DNA of 64,000 nucleotides, taken from contig JAEWJS010000014.1 of the NCBI GenBank assembly GCA_023386495.1, positions 18,243 to 82,242 of the forward strand, written 5' to 3'. The position numbers and the translations under genes are program-made. The stretch comes from Bacillota bacterium (GTDB lineage: Bacteria; Bacillota; Bacilli; Paenibacillales; Paenibacillaceae). Shown in pieces: positions 1 through 8,353 of this stretch. The notes beneath the pieces are model-generated. The model had not been told where the DNA came from. It ran no database searches and was given only the letters and a program-made list of their open reading frames with translations. The first letter of the stretch is position 1. Every line of letters begins with the position of its first letter.

Positions 1-983
1 CCGACCACGTACAGCAGCCGATCGGCGCCGAGCTCGCGCGTGCGGTAGAAGGCGGTTGCCAGATCGCGCGTCGCGTAGATCGTCGTGCCGTCGGACTTCA
101 TGATCAGGCAAGGCGGCATGCCTTGCGCATCGAGCCGCACGACCTTCGCGCCGTCGCTGTCTTCGAGCAGGCCCCGCTCCGACAGCGTATCGACGACGGC
201 AGCCATCTTGTCGTTATAGAAGCTCTCACCGAGCACATAGTCGAAGGAGATGCCGAGCCGCGCGTACACCCGATCGAATTCCTGCAGGCTCGCGTCGACG
301 AAGTAACGGCGGAGCGCTCCCGCTTCCTCGTCGCCCTCCTCGAGCTTGCGGAACCAGGCCCGCGCTTCCTCCTCCAGCTCCGGCTCTTCCTCCAGCTCGT
401 CATGGAACTTGACGTACAGCTTCAAGCTCTCGCGGATCGGGTCGCGCTCGAGCGCATCCTTGTCGCCCCAGCGCTTGAAGGCGGCGATCAGCTTGCCGAA
501 TTGCGTCCCCCAGTCGCCGAGATGGTTGACTGTGACGACCTCATAGCCGCTCGCCCGGTACAGGTTCGCCAGCGCGTTGCCGATCATCGTCGAACGCAGG
601 TGGCCTACGCCGAACGGCTTCGCGATATTCGGCGAGGACATGTCGATCGCGACCTTCGTGCCGCGTCCTTCGGTAGAGCGGCCGTAAGCCGGAAGCAGCG
701 CTTCCTTCAGCACGCGCGGCCCCCATACGGCCGGCTCGAAGAACAGGTTCACGTAAGGGCCTTCCGCGACGGCCCGGATCTCGCCTTCCTTGCTGCGAAG
801 CTTCGCAGCAAGCTCTGCGGCGATCGCCTGCGGCGCTTGCTTCAGCTGCTTCGCGAGCGCGAAGCAAGGGAAGGCCGCATCGCCCAGCTCCGGCCTCGGC
901 GGCCGTTCCATCAGTCTCTCGATCTGGGCCGCATCCAGCGGCACGAGCGGCTTCAGGCAATCCGCTGCCCATTGCATCAACAT
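1..983 (-). CDS. argS: Arginyl-tRNA synthetase, N-terminal part (runs off the left edge)
   Basis: Class I aminoacyl-tRNA synthetase that charges tRNA-Arg in the cytoplasm. The visible 327 or so residues hold the N-terminal Arg-tRNA synthetase additional domain (about residues 1-90) and the start of the Rossmann catalytic core. The core has the signature SSPNIAKPFGVGHLRST, whose GVGH is this family's HIGH-like ATP-binding motif, followed by NHLGDWGTQFG. The ATG at 981-983 is preceded by a good Shine-Dalgarno (AGAGGTGG, about 7 nt upstream); a second in-frame ATG lies two codons in. The 3' end, including the KMSK loop, is outside the window. A T-box leader directly upstream (1020-1331) indicates control by uncharged tRNA. 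In Bacillus argS also lies not far from speEB. Confidence 0.96.
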   Translation of the reverse strand, partial: MLMQWAADCLKPLVPLDAAQIERLMERPPRPELGDAAFPCFALAKQLKQAPQAIAAELAAKLRSKEGEIRAVAEGPYVNLFFEPAVWGPRVLKEALLPAYGRSTEGRGTKVAIDMSSPNIAKPFGVGHLRSTMIGNALANLYRASGYEVVTVNHLGDWGTQFGKLIAAFKRWGDKDALERDPIRESLKLYVKFHDELEEEPELEEEARAWFRKLEEGDEEAGALRRYFVDASLQEFDRVYARLGISFDYVLGESFYNDKMAAVVDTLSERGLLEDSDGAKVVRLDAQGMPPCLIMKSDGTTIYATRDLATAFYRTRELGADRLLYVV

Positions 984-1019
984 GTAGATTCCACCTCTCT
1001 GGGGATATTAAGAAGATAA

Positions 1020-1318
1020 AAAGCCCCCGTCTCGGTAAAGAGACGGAGGCTGTGTCCGCGGTGCCACTCTTCTGGAAGACCGACATTGCCGGCACGCAGC
1101 TAAGCTGAACGGGCTGGAGCAACGAAGCTTCCGCTTAAAGGAATAACGGCTTAGCGCCGGGTTCCCCTACTGACTGACGGGTTCAGGGAACCGACTCCCG
1201 GGTCCGCTTCCTACGCCGCGCCTCGCCGGCTTCCACCATCCCGGCTCGCTGCTTGCAGGCTGCTCTTGCGAAGTACTGTCCCGATCATCGTCGATTGCAG
1301 GTATCGAATTGGAATTTC
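1020..1318 (-). promoter_or_regulatory. T-box riboswitch leader of argS
   Basis: Read on the minus strand, the leader contains the T-box core AGAGTGGCACCGCGGA (1055-1070). It is followed at once by a GC-rich terminator hairpin ending in a T-run (1020-1051). Upstream, a Stem I-like segment has an apical GGGATGGTGGAAGCC region and AGTA-type sequence near 1270. T-box leaders bind uncharged cognate tRNA and stabilise an antiterminator, so argS should be induced on arginine-tRNA starvation. An Arg codon (CGT followed by A, near 1225) is a possible specifier, but I did not fold the leader and that assignment is tentative. Confidence 0.9.
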
Positions 1319-1322
1319 CCCT

Positions 1323-1351
1323 ATTATAGTGTGACGGCATGGCAAAAAGCA
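1323..1351 (-). promoter_or_regulatory. Sigma-A-type promoter of the argS T-box leader
   Basis: On the minus strand a perfect TATAAT (1323-1328) is preceded by TTGCTT (1347-1352 region) with about 18 bp spacing. It sits just upstream of the T-box leader, as expected for the leader's promoter. The -35 is imperfect. Confidence 0.6.
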
Positions 1352-1612
1352 AGGGGCAAGCACAGCCTTGGGCCGCCGACTCGCAGTGGAGCCAGCGCCA
1401 GCCGCACAGGCCGTTGCCCGACTGCTGCTCGCCGGCTGTCGTCGCCTACTCGCCGCCACTCGCCAGCCCTGCTCTCGTGCTCGGACGTCGCATTGCCGAT
1501 CTCCAGCCCCGCTTCTTGCACCTCGTAGCATGGGAACAACAGATAAGGAAGGATTTTCTCTAATAAGGATAGGATATTCGCTAATTTTGGTCCTGACCGC
1601 CATTACAGTACC

Positions 1613-1749
1613 AATAGCGAAGCAAATGCGTTAAATAGCGAACGGGCATTCGCAAATTAGCGAATATAGCCTGTTTGGGGCAGCAAGCCCCACTCCCACG
1701 TGGAAAATAGCGAATATGGTTACGTTAATAACGCATTTGCTTCGCTATT
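1613..1749. repeat. Intergenic element with 21-bp terminal inverted repeats (AATAGCGAAGC family)
   Basis: A perfect 21-bp inverted repeat, AATAGCGAAGCAAATGCGTTA at 1613-1633 and its complement at 1729-1749, bounds about 95 bp. That interior holds further TAGCGAA motifs in both orientations. No transposase is present. A related structure with the same TAGCGAAGCA / TGCTTCGCTA ends lies at 44439-44642, which suggests a dispersed non-coding repeat family (MITE-like or REP-like). The rest of 1352-1983 shows no convincing gene. Confidence 0.75.
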
Positions 1750-1983
1750 CCTTACCCGATGCTCCCAAGTTCTCCACTCATGGCAATCCGCGACGGCGGT
1801 GCCGCTCCCACCTCCCAGATTGATGCGCTGTAGGTCCATCGTCGCCGCGCCGCTCCCTCGTTGTTGCTCTGTAACGCCTTCCAATCGCTGCTCATGCCGC
1901 CAACCGCCTCTAACGGTGCGACTCCCGCCGCGCTTGCAGCATTGGCAGCCCCGCAGCCTCGTCGATCCAATGGTCATCAACGA

Positions 1984-3456
1984 TCATTCCTGCGGTTCCA
2001 ACGCCGCCTTCGTGTCTCGCACGCCTGCATAGACGCCGTGATCGCCCATGGCGATCATGACGGCGAAGCGCTCGCCGTCGGGCGACCAAGCAAGCGGCGC
2101 GAGGAAGGTATCGCCCCAGATCACCGTACGTCGCCGGCCGCTTTCCACATCCGCTAAGACTAGCGTGCGCGTAACCTTGTCGACCTCCCCGACTTCCGTC
2201 ACATAGGCCCACTTGCTGCCGTCCGGCGAAAAAGACTGCGGCCAGACTTCGTCGATCTCTCCTCCCTCGTAGGCCCATGGCGAGACGGATCGGATCTGTC
2301 CCAGGCTATCGTACCGGACAAAATGCTCCGGAATCTGCACCGTCACTTCTCCATGCCGTTCGTTATAGACGAGGTTGTAGCTCCGCAACGCTTGCTCCGT
2401 CAGCCGAGTCTCCGCCATCGTCCGCAAGTCGAGCAGGCGCGGCTCCGTATACGCCACGACCTCGCCTTCATTGAAAGCATGATCGACGAGGACCGACTTG
2501 CCGGGCTCCGCCCATCCGATCAGCCGCCATACCCCGGCATCATACGGCAGTACGCGGCCTGTACCCTTCGCCAAGTCGTACTCCGCCAGCTCATATTCGA
2601 AGCCAGATCCATCCGCTAGTAGATTGCCGGTATGCGCCAGATAGAGGAATCGATCTTCGCCGGGAAACCATAGCGGACATTGATCCATGTCATACTCCGA
2701 TATGCGAACCGGCTGACCGCCCTTCTTACTCGCTGCCCAAATCCCCGGCGCATCATTGCTGCGGAACAATGTCCAGCGGCCGTTGTCCGCAAGCGTCCAG
2801 CTCGACTTCGTGGCAGCCATCGCCCGCGAGCCTGACAACGTCCACGACGCATACTGCCACTGATTGCGCTCGTAGTCGAAGTATTCCGCCTCCAGTACCT
2901 CCTCTTTCGTGCGATAGGCGAGCGATTCGATCCGGTACGGCAAATCGGCGACAAGGGCTGTCGTTATGCCTGCCGCTAAATCTAGCAATCGGATGCTCGT
3001 CGAATAGATTCTTCGATCAGAACCATCCATCTCGGTATGCGCGGTATAGATCAGACGATGCTCATCCAGCATGACCACCGAGGCGTCGATGTACTCGTCG
3101 GGCGACAGCGCTATCCGAGCATACGAATCGAACGCCCGCTCGAGCGCTGCCAACAACTCAGCCTCCGACTGCTTCGGTTGCTTGCCGGCGTCCGGCTGCT
3201 CGCCACCGCCGATCGCAGCATCCCCCTCGGCAGCTGCCTCTTGGACTCCTTCTCCGACCGCCGCATCGCCGCCAATTTCCACAGGACCGCTGTTATCCGT
3301 GCCCTCTTCAGCTGCAGCCTCTTCGCGATTCGAAGTCTCGTCCCGCGCCGCACCGCTGTCGCCCGACAGACAACCCGCGAGCAGCATAGCGGCCAGCGTC
3401 AGCCAAGTCAGAACCATCGCCGCCCGCGGCTTAACTGTCATTCTCCCCCACGCCAT
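1984..3456 (-). CDS. Secreted lipoprotein with TolB/PD40-like beta-propeller repeats
   Basis: Predicted cell-surface lipoprotein of about 490 residues. The N-terminus has a type II signal peptide with lipobox LLAGC (Cys about residue 29). An acidic, low-complexity Gly/Ala/Glu linker (about 33-95) follows. The C-terminal body (about 110-490) has repeated FSPDGSKWAY / WSPDGERFAV-type segments typical of TolB/PD40 propeller blades, which usually mediate binding rather than catalysis. I chose the ATG at 3454-3456 because GGAGAGG lies 8 nt upstream; the upstream in-frame ATG has no ribosome site. It lies about 110 bp downstream of the GH127 gene on the same strand and may be the last gene of the carbohydrate locus or an independent unit. 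The function is unknown. Confidence 0.8.
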   Translation of the reverse strand: MAWGRMTVKPRAAMVLTWLTLAAMLLAGCLSGDSGAARDETSNREEAAAEEGTDNSGPVEIGGDAAVGEGVQEAAAEGDAAIGGGEQPDAGKQPKQSEAELLAALERAFDSYARIALSPDEYIDASVVMLDEHRLIYTAHTEMDGSDRRIYSTSIRLLDLAAGITTALVADLPYRIESLAYRTKEEVLEAEYFDYERNQWQYASWTLSGSRAMAATKSSWTLADNGRWTLFRSNDAPGIWAASKKGGQPVRISEYDMDQCPLWFPGEDRFLYLAHTGNLLADGSGFEYELAEYDLAKGTGRVLPYDAGVWRLIGWAEPGKSVLVDHAFNEGEVVAYTEPRLLDLRTMAETRLTEQALRSYNLVYNERHGEVTVQIPEHFVRYDSLGQIRSVSPWAYEGGEIDEVWPQSFSPDGSKWAYVTEVGEVDKVTRTLVLADVESGRRRTVIWGDTFLAPLAWSPDGERFAVMIAMGDHGVYAGVRDTKAALEPQE

Positions 3457-3564
3457 GACCGAACCGCCTCTCCGCATAACCAGTTACTGGATTAGACGCC
3501 CCGGACATCGGCGAAGTTGCGCGCAGCACGTAAGAGACCCTCCTCGCTAGAGAAGGGCCCCTTG

Positions 3565-5367
3565 TCATGCATATGCAGCACTGCCGTCTTTGGCATGGGA
3601 GAACAGGCTGCGCTTCGCCGCATCCCCTTCCCAATCCCAATACACGGAATACGTCTCGTCTTCCACCCGGAACAACGGCAAGAACGTCGCCGTATTCCCC
3701 TGTTCGTCTGTCCCTTCGAATGCCAGACGATCGCCGGAGCGCTTCACCAACCGGTCCGCAAGGCGATCCGCGGCGATCCCGCTCCAGTCGCCGTCGTCGA
3801 TCCGAGCCAGCAGCACGCTGCCGTACTTCAATGCCGCCACTCGCTCATTGCCTGGAAGCGGTACGCTGTGCAGCTTATCCTCGATCGCAATCTCGATCCT
3901 GTCCTGGTCGCGGTACACTCGGTCCAGCACCACGTAGCCGCCCTCGTGCTTAAGCTCGACAGGAGCGCCATTGACCTTCATGGCTCTAATCGTACCCGCC
4001 TTCAGCATCAGGGAGAATGCTGCCGGCTCAGCGGTCTGAATCGTGAGCGTCGACGTCAGCCCGTCGGGGAATTCCGAGTGCTGCATGATGCCGACACCCT
4101 TGTCTTTCCATACCACCGTCGACGAAATATAAGCATTGACGAGTATGGTATCCTCGCTCCTGAACCAGATGTTCTTCTGCAGCTCGCTCATCGCCTCGAT
4201 CCCCGATGCGGTGCAGCACCAGAACGTATCGTATTCGCCGCTGAATTTCTTCTGCGCGCCGCTTCCGAGCGGTTGATGATACTGCGAGAGTCCCGTCACG
4301 CTGCTGGCGCTGTTCAGAACGGCGTTATACTTGAGGGATTCCAGGTGATTCAGATAATTGACCGATCCCGACCATGCCGTTAAGCGCTCCAAGATCCGCT
4401 CCGTATTATGGGCGCAGCAGCTCTCGCTCTCGCCGCCGGTTAGTGCATCTCCGAGCTCCCCATATTGTCCCCAGTGCTCTGACCGCTCCGACACGCCGCC
4501 AGCCACGTAAGCAGAAGCCTTGGAGCTGTTGTTGCCGTTGGCGAAGGTTCTGCCGGACACAAAATCATAGAAGTGCATCGCGGCCGTCTTGTACTTCTCC
4601 TCGCCGCTTATGTCGTAGCGTTGCATCGCCGCGATCACCATCGGAAGATGCGTGTTGGCATGCAGGTTATCCAGTACATCTATGCCAGCCTCCAAAGGAT
4701 CGAGCAGATAGTCTCTGTCGAACATGCGTGCCAAGTCGAATAAGGCGGCATCGCCGGTGATGTCGTACAACGTATACAGCGCGTCGCCGATGCCGCCGAA
4801 TTCATTCGCCGGATTCACCTTGGTGCAGCGAAGGATCCCGTCGATCTGCCAGTAGGACAGCTTCTCGAACCGCGCATGGATGTAACGCGCCAAGTTGACG
4901 GCAAGCGTCAATGCCTCTGAATTCCCCAAATAGACGTGACAGTCAATCAATCCTTGCAGGATCTTATGCAGCGTATAATAAGGCGCCCAGACATGCCGAT
5001 TCTCTTCGCGTTCGAGCACGTCGAGCGCTTCCTCCTCGAATGCGCTCAAGTACCCGCTCGGTCTTGCGCATAAGCCCATCACGGCAACGATCTCGTCGGC
5101 CTTCGCCTTCAACTCGCCATCCCGATCGGCGAACGCGAACTTGGCGCATGCCGACAGGAAATGGCCGACGAAATGCCCCCTGAGGCCGCAGTCCGGCGAC
5201 TCCCAGCCCCCAAGAGGCTCGGCGGATGAGGGAAGCCCCGCGTTCAGCCGGAACGTATGCATCAGCCTGTCGATGTCAAACGCGCGAATGTATTGCTTCG
5301 CGAGCGCTCTGCGGGGAGCAAAGTCGCGATCGGTCAGCTTGACCTCGTCCAAGTTGAAATTGATCAA
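3565..5367 (-). CDS. Glycoside hydrolase family 127-like protein (beta-L-arabinofuranosidase family)
   Basis: About 600 residues with the GH127/DUF1680 layout: an N-terminal all-alpha barrel starting with VKLTDRDFAPRR and GHFVGHFLSACAKFA, then C-terminal beta domains. Family active-site features are visible: an ESC motif near residue 314 and the Cys-Cys pair in FWCCTASGIE near residue 382. In characterised GH127 enzymes these Cys and Glu residues bind zinc, and one Cys is the nucleophile. There is no signal peptide, so it probably acts in the cytoplasm on imported oligosaccharides. The start is TTG at 5365-5367, with GAGGGG about 10 nt upstream and no better start. It follows the dehydratase gene by 24 bp. 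The actual sugar (L-arabinofuranose or another) cannot be decided here. Confidence 0.85.
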   Translation of the reverse strand: MINFNLDEVKLTDRDFAPRRALAKQYIRAFDIDRLMHTFRLNAGLPSSAEPLGGWESPDCGLRGHFVGHFLSACAKFAFADRDGELKAKADEIVAVMGLCARPSGYLSAFEEEALDVLEREENRHVWAPYYTLHKILQGLIDCHVYLGNSEALTLAVNLARYIHARFEKLSYWQIDGILRCTKVNPANEFGGIGDALYTLYDITGDAALFDLARMFDRDYLLDPLEAGIDVLDNLHANTHLPMVIAAMQRYDISGEEKYKTAAMHFYDFVSGRTFANGNNSSKASAYVAGGVSERSEHWGQYGELGDALTGGESESCCAHNTERILERLTAWSGSVNYLNHLESLKYNAVLNSASSVTGLSQYHQPLGSGAQKKFSGEYDTFWCCTASGIEAMSELQKNIWFRSEDTILVNAYISSTVVWKDKGVGIMQHSEFPDGLTSTLTIQTAEPAAFSLMLKAGTIRAMKVNGAPVELKHEGGYVVLDRVYRDQDRIEIAIEDKLHSVPLPGNERVAALKYGSVLLARIDDGDWSGIAADRLADRLVKRSGDRLAFEGTDEQGNTATFLPLFRVEDETYSVYWDWEGDAAKRSLFSHAKDGSAAYA

Positions 5368-5391
5368 GTTAACGATACCCCTCTTCAGCGG

Positions 5392-6513
5392 CTAAATTTC
5401 GGCGATGCTGCCGTCTACCCCATAGCGCGCCTCATACTGCTTGTTCGCATACGGATATTGGCCGAACGCTTCCTCGTTAAGCTCGATCCCGAGCCCCGGT
5501 CCACCGGGCAATGCGAAGTATCCGTCAACGGGCTTGAACGTGACGTTATAAATATCCTGCCTTGCATACAACGATGGCGCCGCAAATTCCAAGATATCAA
5601 AATGCTGCGTAGCTGCGCATACATGCATACTCGCTGCCGTAGCAATCGGACCATTGGGATTGTGAGGCGCCAGCTTAATATGATACGGCTCGATCATCGC
5701 GGCGATTTTCCGAATCTCGGTAATGCCTCCGCAGTGACAGATGTCGGGCTGCGCATAGTCGAATAGCTGATTCTCGACCGCCTCGCGGTAATCGAATCGG
5801 GTGAATAACCGTTCGCCTGCCGCGATCGGAACCGTGCCCGCCTGCGCGCGGATTCGCTTGAAAGCGGCCGTGTTCTCCGGCGGGATCGGCTCTTCGAAGA
5901 AGTGAATGTCGTACTTCGAAGCGACCTCGATCAGCCGAAGGGCTTCGGCCGGCGTTCCCTGACCGTGATTGTCGATGCATAGCACCCTATCGTCGCCGAT
6001 CGCTTGCCGGATTGCTGCGAGATTCTCATCCAAGAACGCCCGATCGGCTTCCGGATCGTAGACGGTTCCGTGTATGCCGCCGCCCGTCTTAATGCCCGCG
6101 AAGCCCATCTCGACCGCCTGCCGCGCGGTCTCCGCGTCGCCCGCGTGGGTATAGGTGCGGATTCGATCGCGGACAGCGCCGCCTAGCAGCATATAGACGG
6201 GAACGTTGCATATCTTGCCGAGAATGTCCCACAGCGCCTGGTCGATGCCGCTGATCGCGGACATGTGGACGAAGCCGCCCTTCCAGAAGCCGTGGCGGTA
6301 CATCTTCTGCCAGATCTTCTCGATCTGGCGGGGATCCTCCCCGATCACGCTGCGCTCCGCCAACAGTTGAATAGACTGCTGGACCGCCAGCTCTTGCCCT
6401 TCGACGCTGGCTTCTCCCCATCCGTGCACGCCTTCGTCCGTCATGACTTTGACGAAGAGCCAGTTCTGTCTAAGGGTCCCTACCAAGAACGTTTTTACCT
6501 CTGTTATTCTCAT
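5392..6513 (-). CDS. Enolase-superfamily sugar-acid dehydratase (D-galactonate dehydratase-like)
   Basis: Mandelate-racemase/muconate-lactonizing enzyme of 373 residues. The N-terminal capping domain (1-120) is followed by a TIM barrel. Metal ligands fit Asp about 178 (CIDNHGQG), Glu about 205 (FFEEP) and Glu about 231 (AAGERL). The catalytic His pair fits NHG about 180 and APHNPNGP about 281. This spacing is very close to D-galactonate dehydratase, which removes water from sugar acids to give 2-keto-3-deoxy acids. The start ATG at 6511-6513 has GGAGGG upstream. It lies 22 bp after the dehydrogenase gene, so the pair could oxidise and dehydrate a released sugar. The substrate could equally be L-fuconate, L-galactonate or an arabinonate. 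Confidence 0.85.
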   Translation of the reverse strand: MRITEVKTFLVGTLRQNWLFVKVMTDEGVHGWGEASVEGQELAVQQSIQLLAERSVIGEDPRQIEKIWQKMYRHGFWKGGFVHMSAISGIDQALWDILGKICNVPVYMLLGGAVRDRIRTYTHAGDAETARQAVEMGFAGIKTGGGIHGTVYDPEADRAFLDENLAAIRQAIGDDRVLCIDNHGQGTPAEALRLIEVASKYDIHFFEEPIPPENTAAFKRIRAQAGTVPIAAGERLFTRFDYREAVENQLFDYAQPDICHCGGITEIRKIAAMIEPYHIKLAPHNPNGPIATAASMHVCAATQHFDILEFAAPSLYARQDIYNVTFKPVDGYFALPGGPGLGIELNEEAFGQYPYANKQYEARYGVDGSIAEI

Positions 6514-6535
6514 GTGCCACTGCTCCCTCCGCTCG

Positions 6536-7546
6536 TCACGGCGTGACGACGATTTTCACGCTGTTGCCTTTATCGTACCGGCACATCTGCATCGCTTCGC
6601 CGATCTCGGCGAGTTTCACCGTATGCGAGATCAATACGTCGCCTGGAATCGTGCCGTTCTTAAGCAAGCCCAGTACCATCGGGTAATAGAGCGCCGGGCT
6701 GGCGAAGCTGGCGCGCAGCTGCAGCTTGCGCAAGTGAAAGTCGTTGGCGTCGAACTGAATCACGCCATCGCTGCCGAAGCCGATGTAAGTCAGAATGCCG
6801 CCGTAGGCGAGCAACCGAAGCGTATCGGGCAGATGGTGAACCGGTGCCGTCATGAGCACGATATCGAACTGGCGATGCAGCTCCTTCAGGTCGGCCATGT
6901 CCGTCGACAGCTCAACGGTCTCCGCGCCGAGCTGTCGCGCTGCGGCAAGGCGCCGCTGGTTGCTGGGCTTGCCGATGCATACGACCCGCTCCGCTCCGCT
7001 TCGCAAGGCGAGCGGAATGGCCATGAGGCCGATCGGACCGGGCCCGACCACGCACACGCGATGCCCGAACCCGATGCCGGCGGTCTTCACCATATCCATG
7101 GCGACACCGGCCGGCTCGGTCAAGCATGCAACCTCCGGGGTCAACCCCTCATACTTGACCGCGCTGCAAGCAGGCGCGATCATATAGTCGCTGAACCCGA
7201 GCGACGGACCTGCCTGCCAGAAGTTCAGTGCCTTGTTGCAGCGGTCCACCCAGCCGTTCCGGCAATAATCGCATGTGCCGCAGAAGCCCGAAGATTCCAG
7301 CACGACTGTATCTCCAGGCTTCAGACTGCCGCAGTGCGCGCCGACCGCGACGATCCTTCCTGCGATCTCGTGCCCGAACGGCTGCCACGAGTCCATGCCC
7401 GCCTCCGCGCTGTTCAAGTCGCTCCCGCAGATGCCGCAGGCCTCGACTTGGATGAGCACATGGTCGTCCGGCGGGGTATCGGGCAGCTCCACTTCCCGAA
7501 TCTCAACTTCCCACGGCGATCTTAGATAAGCGCTTCGCGTCCGCAT
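6536..7546 (-). CDS. Zinc-dependent medium-chain alcohol/sugar dehydrogenase
   Basis: MDR-superfamily dehydrogenase of 336 residues. The N-terminal GroES-like domain carries catalytic-zinc motifs CGICGSD and the GHEIAG box. A structural-zinc Cys cluster (CGTCDYCRNGWVDRC) follows, then a Rossmann NAD(P) domain with GPGPIGL. It probably oxidises a free sugar or sugar alcohol, supplying an acid for the adjacent dehydratase. The start was moved to ATG 7544-7546 because GGGAGGT lies 7 nt upstream; the longer frame from 7564 places the ribosome site inside the gene. It lies 36 bp downstream of the response-regulator gene. The exact substrate is unknown. Confidence 0.88.
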   Translation of the reverse strand: MRTRSAYLRSPWEVEIREVELPDTPPDDHVLIQVEACGICGSDLNSAEAGMDSWQPFGHEIAGRIVAVGAHCGSLKPGDTVVLESSGFCGTCDYCRNGWVDRCNKALNFWQAGPSLGFSDYMIAPACSAVKYEGLTPEVACLTEPAGVAMDMVKTAGIGFGHRVCVVGPGPIGLMAIPLALRSGAERVVCIGKPSNQRRLAAARQLGAETVELSTDMADLKELHRQFDIVLMTAPVHHLPDTLRLLAYGGILTYIGFGSDGVIQFDANDFHLRKLQLRASFASPALYYPMVLGLLKNGTIPGDVLISHTVKLAEIGEAMQMCRYDKGNSVKIVVTP

Positions 7547-7582
7547 GCCGCACCTCCCTGTCATTCATCCTCATGTACTGCC

Positions 7583-8353
7583 TCAATTCGGCTTCAGCCC
7601 GTCTTCCGGCTGACATTGCTCGCGGAATCTGCCAGGCGTGCTGCCGACCACCTTCTTGAACACCTTCATGAAATGCTGGGGATTCTCGTATCCGACTTGG
7701 TTCGCGACAATCGGCACGGACATCGACGGATGATGCGCGAGCAGTTCCTTGGCCTTATCCATCCGATATTCCTGCAAATACTGAATAAACGACAGTCCGA
7801 CCTCGTTCTTGAATAAGGAGCTGATGTAGCTGGGGTGCAGATCCGTCAGCTCGGACAGGCTCTCCAGCGAGAGGTCCTGTTGGTAATGGCTATGGATGTG
7901 CTTCAGCACCTTCTCGATGTGACTACAGTACCCCGGCGGAGACGCATCTTCATCCCGCCGACCCGTATGCTTCAGCTCATCCATAATCTCGTTAGCGACC
8001 CTCTTCAGCAAGGTCAACAGCTCCAGCTTATCGATCGGCTTGAGCAAATAATCGATGACCGATAGCCGCAAGGCTTGCTTGGCATACGCGAACTGGTCGT
8101 ATCCCGTTAGAATGATGAACCGTTCGCATAGCTGCTCTTCTTTGGCTTTGGCGATGAATTCAAGACCGTTCATTTCCGGCATCGTTATATCCGTAATGAT
8201 GACATCAGGCTTGAATTCGGACAAGAGGGACAGCGCCTCGAATGCGTCTTGCGCGCTTTCGATATGGGTGAACGGCGTATTCCCTTCCCGCAAAATTTTC
8301 AGAATCCCTTGAAGGATGACCAGCTCATCATCGACTACTAGAAGTTTCAACAT
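7583..8353 (-). CDS. AraC-type response regulator (YesN family)
   Basis: 256 residues. An N-terminal CheY-like receiver has DDE near the start, phospho-acceptor Asp about 53 in ITDITMPEMNG, and the Lys in LLKPID. The C-terminal tandem helix-turn-helix AraC domain (about 160-252) has the signature VANQVGYENPQHFMKVFKK. It is paired with the histidine kinase upstream: the kinase TGA and this ATG overlap by one base (TGATG), implying translational coupling. YesN-type regulators normally activate linked sugar-binding and permease genes, so the targets are probably the lplBCA-like and glycosidase promoters in this locus. Confidence 0.95.
   Translation of the reverse strand: MLKLLVVDDELVILQGILKILREGNTPFTHIESAQDAFEALSLLSEFKPDVIITDITMPEMNGLEFIAKAKEEQLCERFIILTGYDQFAYAKQALRLSVIDYLLKPIDKLELLTLLKRVANEIMDELKHTGRRDEDASPPGYCSHIEKVLKHIHSHYQQDLSLESLSELTDLHPSYISSLFKNEVGLSFIQYLQEYRMDKAKELLAHHPSMSVPIVANQVGYENPQHFMKVFKKVVGSTPGRFREQCQPEDGLKPN

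Noticed and set aside
541..1122. 193-residue minus frame across argS and its T-box
   Set aside because: Overlaps the argS start in another frame and crosses the T-box terminator; no supporting motif.
1700..2278. Open frames between argS and the lipoprotein gene
   Set aside because: No ribosome sites or recognisable protein features; they cross the inverted-repeat element or run antisense to the lipoprotein gene.
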